From the NCBI GenBank assembly GCA_900316265.1, contig ONCH01000012.1, positions 1 through 64,000 on the forward strand: a stretch of 64,000 bases of DNA, written 5' to 3'. Both the position numbers and the translations under genes were made by a program. Source of the DNA: an uncultured Prevotellaceae bacterium (lineage in GTDB: Bacteria; Bacteroidota; Bacteroidia; Bacteroidales; Bacteroidaceae). Of this stretch, positions 59,201-64,000 are shown in pieces (the first letter of the stretch is position 1; each line of letters begins with the position of its first letter). Under the pieces are notes generated by a model, which saw only the letters and a program-made list of their open reading frames with translations, was not told the DNA's origin and ran no database searches.

Positions 59201-59396
59201 ATTATTCAACACCTTCAACGTTTCCTTGAAATTAGCAGAGGTGATGGTTAATCCTACTGTCAGAAACATCGCAAATATTATCGATGAGAAGAAAAAGGCT
59301 GAGAGTGCTGACGTATTCAGTAACCTTTCCGTAAAGGCTCCAGCTGCTGATGCACCTGCTAAGAAGAAAGTTAATTTGTTCGCTAAGAAAAAGTAA
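50277..59396 (+). CDS. Trimodular nonribosomal peptide synthetase (C-A-T)x3
   Basis: 3,039 residues. C1 (about 1-420, HHTIGDG at 129), A1 (430-925, YTSGSTGKPKG about 591), T1 (Ser about 964, GMTSMTA); C2 (1020-1440, HHIVFDG about 1147), A2, T2 (Ser about 1955, GLSSLVA); C3 (2010-2430, HHIIFDG about 2135), A3 (YTSGSTGKPKG about 2594), T3 (Ser about 2965, GLTSLVS). The N-terminal C domain suggests an acylated start. No epimerase, methyltransferase or thioesterase is seen. The protein ends with a Lys-rich tail (AKKKVNLFAKKK) likely to dock onto the next protein. Predicted specificity residues: A1 DADTMGGVC, A2 DAFTMGGVC, A3 DCLFSAGLY, none assignable with confidence. Carrier domains need a phosphopantetheinyl transferase, not found in the window. 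Confidence 0.95.
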   Translation: MKTYPLLQSQLGVFMEWMKDPSVTQYNLPTCTKMPKTVDVQRLQKGFERICQERSTLRTRFVMVDGEPRQYVDDEMKIPVTVRTMTDQETAQYIERDFVRPYDLLSGEPLIRIEIIEAETFNWLLVDIHHTIGDGLTLAPNMTIYDVPAAYNGEPLQTVEYGMYEYAEDEQLSFGTENYERAAQYYKDKFAGLDFISLAANPEGRLGDMVRESAFMPVDEVDQWCKDNGTSSNLLFMAAYSLVLSRLSREQQVVYESVNHGRMDKRLARAYGMFVKSVPILADVVPEENVMDFIKGFRRELMATIRYGAYPFSHFCQDLGIKPGVSFGFQGVAMQEYFELEGERCTPVQLPKGRIDGDMSCVIYQREGQYDIRMESSDALNSKSTLRMVADAIKTAAEYMMAHPEARVDEVKIVTAEAEKALIALSCGKKLPLDSDTTFVKMIKKHAAEHPDAIAVVDSEGSYTYREFDKQSDVLASYLIKAGVGTDHFVGIMLKRRKEFLLSVLAIQKAGCAYIPLDMDYPADRLRYMLEDSEAKVLITTSDIIREKQETDGLTIDESITKTLLIEQVDFSGDSDSVDLSSPERLAYVIYTSGSTGKPKGVMLPHRALVAYLTWRVAELGLDGNSRLACHASFSFDASLDDLFSPLAAGGTCYIIPEEIRKDMDAMRTYLVDNNITGMTMSTQLGMAMLNEYPDLPLQFLMMGGEKMLPFKNTNIKVINGYGPTEFTVCSSFHVVDQKKDTNIPIGRPVPNTYSFILDEKGNFLPQGVMGELCLAGPQIAKGYLHREDLTAEKFVQVGDMMVYRTGDLARYNAEGELEYGGRIDSMVKLRGFRIELGEIENASSQYAGIQAVAAEVKEIGAIQHLCLYYTANQEIDEDKFRDFLAESLADYMVPTVFMKMDTMPMTPNGKINRKALPLPELKAMEIVAPENETEQQLLDIITDILGTSAFGVTTNLVSVGMTSMTAMKYCARIQVATGIQIPTALVIKHPTVREIAIAVNEAGKQAGQQGNVAKKKQEYYPLTENQKGIYLEWEMNRETIQYNIPFACRFDQVDADALVAAVKKTVDAHAYMKARLTRVNGEVMQQRRDDDAAEVSLIVLDKDYSTEEMGKKLQTRLRPFDLFNESLYRIEVYKAPAATYLLMDVHHIVFDGISTAVVLADLLKAYHGMPLQPESYTAFDFALDEQEIKESAQYKEAEKYFGNLVSESSVAVYPSSASTDGVTSSVVETTIPMEDIDQFCSRTGVTAGSYLQAAFVEVMQRISREEMPLTLTISSGRAANVGLQQSVGMYVKTLPVVYPVVKNGGVVDFVKAMHQQLQDSYGMDFYPYTKIVEDYKVHAEMMFLYQGGLSDDIQVENGEVIRLQLDTVKFPVTVMTYPENGRYVINIEYDGMRYCKAHMEKLLNAIATIAQTMATADTLSELSIVAAEEKTAIMSLSEGEKLEYDKTQTWIDMFLQHVKEQPDADALVDYKSKVSYAEMNRQSIKLARILMDKGVTPGSVVAIMLPRVKEFFISVLAIQRAGAAYVPVDMNYPEDRKQYMIEDSCAQVVIDSEMLAGCHLEDAQDDTLNLATPEGAAYMIYTSGSTGKPKGVPVSHRGIRACAAWNIAAFDLKPGKRNLNHPSFSFDASTFDLFYPLAAGAAIYVVSDAMHKDMDSMAAYIRDNKITGMTMSTALGMALLNQYDLNIEYIMLGGEKFVPVKKTPTKLFNGYGPTEFTVCSSYHIIDQDKDVDIPIGRPVPNSFSFICDKYGNLLPQGIPGELCLAGTQMAEGYWHRPELTAEKFGDCPFMSGKMYRTGDLARYNEDGELEFMGRIDNQVKLRGFRIELGEIEARAAQYPGITAVAAEVKVKNNTQHLVLYFVSSKEINKDELQVFMGQTLTDYMVPNVYMQLEAMPMTPNGKVNRKLLPEPVINLGEIIAPETDTEKQVFDIVKNTLKLSEFGVTNNLVGLGLSSLVAMRLAAAIQQQMNVSVKLAELMKDPTVRGLAHLIDQESDSGIALKATELKDYYPLSENQKGVYVDWEMNREALQYNIPSTYKFADKDAGRLSAAVRSVIDAHPYMKTRLAMVDGEAKQQRRYEAETIVEDIVLTNEPDAAYFQQFVRPFDLFNDDLYRIKVVKAPSAVYLFMDIHHIIFDGMSTALFLGEILAAYDGTEPQKETITAFDFAEYDHQIASSEQFKVAEQHFDSILTDSSVVVYPDSAKPDGVKAAIVETQIPQEDILGFCKTNDITVGSYFQAIFAETVSRLTREANPLYVTINNGRSANVELLHSVGMYVKTLPVGLTSKLAEHKDVVGFAKTMHEQLQSSYANDIYPYTKMVEKYGVRAEILYIYQGGIADNASVSGIEQVDLALDTTKFALSIFVYPTGNDYTIRIEYDGMRYGKQDMRVLAETIGTAAQNMTKADNLRDVELISATEKKNIIQLSHGESMDFDRNLNLVDLFTAQAKKTPDNIAVVYKDCKMTYREVDEVTDRLAVHLSKKFNLGPEQFVGVMIERSELMVVYPLAIMKTGAAYMPLDFKYPADRLHFMCEDAGVKLILTEMDGETSRAKQAIPDFDGDIFVSSDIASLPQVTDEEVAALQTAKPENAFIVLYTSGSTGKPKGVMLEHHSIVNFTILYARDYEMTEKDHAMAYSNFGFDCHMLDIYPALHVGASVYIIPSEIRLNLPALSQFIDDNELTIGFMTTQLGYMLATTYKNPSLRLFSVAGEKLQAIKQPDYRFINGYGPTETTLYATYYDIVGYYDNGLIGRPSANYSTYVVDRYLHLMPKGVPGELIIGGEGVGRGYLNRPDLTKEKFITYQDEPGYRTGDLVRWSDDGNIDFMGRIDTQVKLRGFRIELGEIENKIAEFPGITQKVVDVKEIGGAQNLCAYFVADREIDVEELKKFLAQDLADYMVPTAFMQMEKLPYNANGKIDRKILPLPVIEVGEIIAPETETEKKVFDIVAETLKHNQFGVTTNLVSIGLTSLVSMRMGVQLFNTFNVSLKLAEVMVNPTVRNIANIIDEKKKAESADVFSNLSVKAPAADAPAKKKVNLFAKKK

Positions 59397-59401
59397 GTAA
59401 T

Positions 59402-62400
59402 ATGGATATACAAGTAAAAAAGAATAGAGAAAATCTCTATAAAAGTCTTATCTCACAAGGCTTCTTTGTGGATGATAACGGTGAACCAGAACTTACAGTC
59501 GATGAGTTTGGAGAGCAAGTTAGTGACGAAGAAAATGTCATTGCTCTCTATGAGAATCTGATTGATGCCGAGGTACTTGTTGACGCCAATGGTAATCCAC
59601 TCATGTCGCAAGAAGATTTCCTCTTGCAGATATTGGGACGTTATGCACAGAGGGACTTTTATCCCATTACCGAGAATCAACGTGGTTTGTTCATTGACTG
59701 GGAGATGCACCGAGATACTACTCAGTATAATCTTCCTGACATCCGACGTTTCACTGACGTTACTGCTGAGAGACTGCGCGATATTCTGGTGGAAGCAGTG
59801 AATGCCCATCCATACGTCAAAATGCATTTTGCCATGCAAGATGGCGATGTGGTTCAGGTGAGATGCGACAATGATCCTGTTGAGATACCCATATACGAAA
59901 TCAATGAGAAACCCACTTCTGAGTTTTTCCAGGCAAGACTGCGCCCATTTAACCTGTTAGAAGGACCATTATACCGTTTTGAGATATACAAGACACCTGC
60001 AGGACTGTATATGTTCCAGGATATTCATCACACGGTAAATGATGGTTTCTCATTATTAGTCTTACAGAGTGACATTGATAAGGCACTGAAGGGTGAGGAG
60101 ATAGAACCAGAGGTGTTCTCATATTTCGACCATTCTTTGGCAGAAGCGAAGAAACTGTCAGGTGAAGAAGGTGAGAAAGCCCAAGAGTATTTCGATAAGC
60201 TTTTAGAGCAGAAGGAATCTACCGCTTATCCTCACAGCAGTGAGAATACCACGACAGAAGGAATGGGTATGTACACATTCTTGATACCTAATGACGGTAT
60301 CGAAGACTATTGCCGAAAAGCGGGTATGACCTCTAATGCGTATTTCGCTACAGTGCTCAGTCAGATTCTGCATCGTGTAACTCGCGAGGAATCGGTTTTG
60401 TTCTATACTATTGACAATGGCCGTACAGATTCAAAGGTCATGAAGACCATTGGTATGTATGTTAAGACGCTTCCTGTCACCAGCACGATTAATTTCGATG
60501 CCGCTAATCCGACTTCATTCGAGAAAGCTGCCAAGGAAATGAACGATCAGTTGATAAAGACCGTATCGTACAGCTATTATCCACTTACTATGATGTCGGA
60601 GCGCCACCACATCCATCCGGAAATACTTTATGTATATCATGGTAAGATAGAGGCTACTACCGATGATGACGGACATGATAAGGATATAAGCATCACCTTG
60701 GACACGGTAAAGGTGCCACTGACTGTCACCGTCTTCCTTAAGGGAGAAAGTGCTTACAGTGTAAGGTTGTCGTATAATACCGCCTTCTATTCTGAGGCCG
60801 ACATGGCAAAGCTTGCTTCCGCGTTTAGTGCTGCTACGTTGAATTCCATTAACATAGACACTGTTGCACAGTTCTCCATGCTTGATGACAAAGAACGTCA
60901 ACGAGTAGATGGTTTCAGAAGCACATGCAAGCAGGATATTCCTTGGAAGCTATACTATCAGCCTATCGAAGAGAACGCTGTAAAATATGCTGACCGTACT
61001 GCACTTATCGCCAAAGACCGCACACTTACCTTTGCTGAGTTCAATGTTGAAGCAAACCGCGTGGCTCATGCGCTGATACGTAGGGGAGTGAAGCGAGGTG
61101 ATCGTATCGTTCTCTTGTTGCCACGTCGTTCAGGCGTGATAGTCAGCATGTTTGGTGTGAGCAAGGCAGGTGCAGCATATATACCTTGCGACCCAGAATA
61201 CCCAGCAGACCGTATTAACCTCATCATGACAGACTCTGAGGCTCAATACGTCATTACAACTGCTGACCATACAGCTGATTATCCTGCTGAGAAGGTTATC
61301 CTGATAGATGATATTTACAATACAGGAAACACCACACCTGAGGATGATTTGAATCCCAATATCGAAGTAAGTCCGGAGGATATTGCTTACCTTATTTATA
61401 CTTCAGGTTCTACTGGACGTCCAAAGGGTGTCATGCTACGTCATGTTGGTATTGCGAACTACCTATATCCACATCCTGCCAATATACATATCCAGGGATT
61501 GATAGATTTAGGTGTAAAGTCGTTTGTCTGCATCACCACTCTTTCGTTTGATATGTCACTCAAGGAATTTGCTGGTTCTTTGTTTAATGGTATCACATCA
61601 GTCCTTGCTGACGAACAAGAGGTGATGGATGCCCATCTACTGGCAGACTTGATGAAGCGTACAGGAGCCGAAGGTATCAACGGTACATGTTCACGTATTC
61701 TCGCTTACATGGAACTGAATGATTTCTGTGAGGCGCTGAGACATTGCAAAACGGTATGGTCTGGTGGTGAGAAGTACCCCATGCAACTCTTGGAACAACT
61801 TCAGGAGTTAGGCGTGCATGTCTTCAATACTTACGGACCAACTGAAATTACCGTATCCTCAAACATTGCTGACCTGACACAAGCCAAAAAGGTAACAGTT
61901 GGACATCCGTTGCTTAACTACGAGGAGTTTATTGTCGACCAGTTCGGTCAGGAATTACCTGTCGGTTTTGTTGGTGAATTGTTGATTGGTGGTCCAGGCG
62001 TTGCACGTGGCTATAACAATCTGCCCGAGATGACGGCTGAACGCTTCGTGGAATACAACGGTGTCCGAGTATATCGTTCTGGTGACTTGGCTCGTTGGGA
62101 GGATAATGGAGAAGTTGCGATCCTTGGACGTAATGACGGACAGGTAAAGCTACGTGGCTTCCGTGTGGAACTGGGTGAGATAGAAGGTATAGCAGCTAAA
62201 TATGCCGGAATCCGCCAGGCTGTAGCTGATGTAAAATCAGTGGGTGCAGCTCAACAACTCTGTCTATATTACACATCAGATGCAGAGATTGATGAAGAAG
62301 CCCTGAAAGCCTTCCTCAGCGAATCGCTTACTGAGTATATGGTGCCGACAGCTTATATACGCATTGACCGCATTCCGTTGACACCGAATGGAAAGACCAA

Positions 62401-64000
62401 TCGTAAGGCATTGCCTGCTCCCAAGATGGAAATTGAAGAAATCGTGCCTCCAGCAAATGAAACAGAGGAGACGATTTTGGAATTGATGAAAAAGCAGCTG
62501 AAAATAGAGGAACTTGGAGTAACGACCAATTTGGTGTCTGTTGGACTGAGCTCTCTTGCTGCTATGCGTATCAGTGCCAACCTGATGCAACAGACAGGCC
62601 AGACACTGGCTACAAAGGATATTATCATGAAGCCCACCGTACGACAGTTGGCTGCAATGCTCAATAATACTCAGGACGACACAGAGCAGCAAGATGACTG
62701 GTCGTATGAAGTAAGGGAGAATTATCCATTATCAGAAAACCAGCGAGGTATCTATATCGACTGGGATATGAACCGCGATACAACGCAGTATAATATCCCT
62801 TATGCCTACAAATTCCCCAAGATGGATGTCGAACAGCTTATAGCCGCTGTGAAAAGTTCAGTGGCTGCACATCCATATCTTAAGAGCCACGTGGTAAAGA
62901 TTGACAACGACGTTATGCTTTGCCGACGTGACGATGCAGAGTTTGAGGTGACTATCGTAGAATTGCCAGAGGAGCCAGGAAAATCTTACTTCCAGAATAA
63001 AGTGCGTCCTTTCGACCTACTTACTGATGACTTGTTGCGTATAGAAGTGATAAAGACCCCTCAATCTGTCTATCTGTTCATTGATATCCACCACTTGATA
63101 TATGACGGATTGTCAGAAGGTGTATTCCTGGGAGATATCTTCAAGGCATATCAGGGAATGCAGTTAGATAAGGAACGTGTTACTGCCTTTGACTTTGCCC
63201 TCTACGAAGATGAACTCCTGAAGGGTGAAAGTTATAAGAAAGCTGAGGACTTCTTCGACCATTTGGTAGGAGGATTGAACGTGTCATCGTTCATGAATTC
63301 CGCCACACCGGATAATGTTCCTTCTGGTACAGTAGATGTTCATATACCTTCTAAGGATATAAACGCCTATTGCTCAACGAATGGTGTTACCGTAGGTAGC
63401 TATCTGCAAGCTGCTTTCGCACTGACTTTGAGTATGTTCACACGTGAAGAACAGCCGTTATATCTTACTATCTCTGCAGGTCGTGGAGCTCATGCCGGAT
63501 TGATGCACAGCGTGGGTATGTTTGTTAAGACGTTGCCAGTTACAAGTAAGATAGAAAAGGGAATAACGAGTGTAGGCTATACCAAGCAGATGCACGAAGT
63601 GCTGCAGCAGACCTATGCTCAGGATTTCTATCCTTACACGCATCTGGTAGAGCGTCATGGTATTCGTGCAGAAATCATGTTCATCTATCAGGGCGGATTG
63701 ATGGAAGGCACTGCTCCAGAAGGTGCAGAAATCATACCTCTGGATCTGGATACTGTCAAATTCCCACTTGATGTGACTGCTTATCCTGATGGTGACAATT
63801 TTGCTATCCACATCGAATACGATGGAATGAAGTATAGCAAATATGACATGCAACTGTTTGTCAATGCTATCGGCAATGTGGCAGAGAATCTGGCTAAAGC
63901 AAACCTATTATCTGAGGTCTCATTGCTTTCACCGGCTGAAGAAAGTGAAGTTGCCCAAAAGGCAATGGGTAAGACGCTGGCAGTAGATCCTAGCCAGACC
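59402..64000 (+). CDS. Second nonribosomal peptide synthetase, 3' truncated by window edge
   Basis: ATG at 59402, 5 bases after the stop of the first synthetase; the frame stays open to base 64000 (1,533 residues). The first about 80 residues are acidic and contain two similar segments (LYKSLISQGFFVDDNGEP and LYENLIDAEVLVDANGNP), probably a docking region. Then C4 (HHTVNDG), A4 (YTSGSTGRPKG; specificity residues DMKNWGTVS), T4 (GLSSLAA), C5 (HHLIYDG) and the start of another A domain. All condensation and carrier residues seen are intact. The termination domain lies beyond the window. Confidence 0.94.
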   Translation, partial: MDIQVKKNRENLYKSLISQGFFVDDNGEPELTVDEFGEQVSDEENVIALYENLIDAEVLVDANGNPLMSQEDFLLQILGRYAQRDFYPITENQRGLFIDWEMHRDTTQYNLPDIRRFTDVTAERLRDILVEAVNAHPYVKMHFAMQDGDVVQVRCDNDPVEIPIYEINEKPTSEFFQARLRPFNLLEGPLYRFEIYKTPAGLYMFQDIHHTVNDGFSLLVLQSDIDKALKGEEIEPEVFSYFDHSLAEAKKLSGEEGEKAQEYFDKLLEQKESTAYPHSSENTTTEGMGMYTFLIPNDGIEDYCRKAGMTSNAYFATVLSQILHRVTREESVLFYTIDNGRTDSKVMKTIGMYVKTLPVTSTINFDAANPTSFEKAAKEMNDQLIKTVSYSYYPLTMMSERHHIHPEILYVYHGKIEATTDDDGHDKDISITLDTVKVPLTVTVFLKGESAYSVRLSYNTAFYSEADMAKLASAFSAATLNSINIDTVAQFSMLDDKERQRVDGFRSTCKQDIPWKLYYQPIEENAVKYADRTALIAKDRTLTFAEFNVEANRVAHALIRRGVKRGDRIVLLLPRRSGVIVSMFGVSKAGAAYIPCDPEYPADRINLIMTDSEAQYVITTADHTADYPAEKVILIDDIYNTGNTTPEDDLNPNIEVSPEDIAYLIYTSGSTGRPKGVMLRHVGIANYLYPHPANIHIQGLIDLGVKSFVCITTLSFDMSLKEFAGSLFNGITSVLADEQEVMDAHLLADLMKRTGAEGINGTCSRILAYMELNDFCEALRHCKTVWSGGEKYPMQLLEQLQELGVHVFNTYGPTEITVSSNIADLTQAKKVTVGHPLLNYEEFIVDQFGQELPVGFVGELLIGGPGVARGYNNLPEMTAERFVEYNGVRVYRSGDLARWEDNGEVAILGRNDGQVKLRGFRVELGEIEGIAAKYAGIRQAVADVKSVGAAQQLCLYYTSDAEIDEEALKAFLSESLTEYMVPTAYIRIDRIPLTPNGKTNRKALPAPKMEIEEIVPPANETEETILELMKKQLKIEELGVTTNLVSVGLSSLAAMRISANLMQQTGQTLATKDIIMKPTVRQLAAMLNNTQDDTEQQDDWSYEVRENYPLSENQRGIYIDWDMNRDTTQYNIPYAYKFPKMDVEQLIAAVKSSVAAHPYLKSHVVKIDNDVMLCRRDDAEFEVTIVELPEEPGKSYFQNKVRPFDLLTDDLLRIEVIKTPQSVYLFIDIHHLIYDGLSEGVFLGDIFKAYQGMQLDKERVTAFDFALYEDELLKGESYKKAEDFFDHLVGGLNVSSFMNSATPDNVPSGTVDVHIPSKDINAYCSTNGVTVGSYLQAAFALTLSMFTREEQPLYLTISAGRGAHAGLMHSVGMFVKTLPVTSKIEKGITSVGYTKQMHEVLQQTYAQDFYPYTHLVERHGIRAEIMFIYQGGLMEGTAPEGAEIIPLDLDTVKFPLDVTAYPDGDNFAIHIEYDGMKYSKYDMQLFVNAIGNVAENLAKANLLSEVSLLSPAEESEVAQKAMGKTLAVDPSQT

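Noticed and set aside
59129..59413. Small antisense frame at the junction of the two NRPS genes
   Set aside because: Overlaps the coding end of the first synthetase and has no support.

Overview
The window looks like a chromosomal segment of a member of the Bacteroidales, most likely Prevotellaceae. The evidence is the many TAnnTTTG-type -7 promoter elements, GldE, a Bacteroidetes-type F-type ATP synthase operon, fused aspartokinase/homoserine dehydrogenase, a two-component system of the kind seen in Bacteroides/Prevotella, tRNA genes mostly without encoded CCA, and little sign of Shine-Dalgarno sequences. No rRNA, CRISPR array, prophage or insertion sequence was recognised.

Layout. 1-3.6 kb: end of a phosphosugar mutase, a FucP-type sugar transporter and an unusual nucleotidyltransferase/GHMP-kinase fusion. 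3.6-8.8 kb (minus strand): threonine operon thrA, a phosphoglycerate-mutase-like probable homoserine kinase, thrC. 8.9-12 kb: secreted C69 dipeptidase and an NhaD antiporter. 12.1-19.4 kb: complete ATP synthase operon (atpD, atpC, a small membrane gene, atpB, E, F, H, A, G). 19.4-24.4 kb: valS, RNase P RNA, a YihY-family membrane protein and tRNA-Arg. 24.4-27.1 kb: exported C1 peptidase and aminopeptidase P. 27.1-32 kb: a fucose-isomerase-like gene, a four-tRNA cluster (Gly, Leu, Leu, Gly), an unknown gene, ssb, gldE and a GH25 lysozyme. 32-39.1 kb: a hexuronate catabolic region (LacI regulator, uxaA, nhaC on the minus strand; kdgK and kdgA on the plus strand) with a 12-bp palindromic operator. 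39.1-44.7 kb: a complex sensor kinase, its response regulator and two membrane proteins.

44.7-64 kb is the most interesting part. A membrane-bound SpoIIE/RsbU-type phosphatase is divergent from a STAS (RsbV-like) protein, which is followed by an AMP-forming acyl ligase, a MATE exporter carrying a C-terminal RsbW-like GHKL domain, and two nonribosomal peptide synthetases. The first is 3,039 residues (C-A-T three times). The second runs off the window (C-A-T-C-...). The proposed reading is a partner-switching circuit built into the export arm of a nonribosomal peptide pathway, with no sigma factor in view. The GHKL domain has lost the usual G1-box Asp, so it may sense or bind rather than phosphorylate.

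A second, unrelated observation runs through the window: short tandem arrays with a strict 7-bp period (and a separate 8-bp-period family) sit in many spacers, often reaching a start or stop codon. Seven-base arrays of the same kind also lie inside the coding sequences of thrC, pepP and the sensor kinase.
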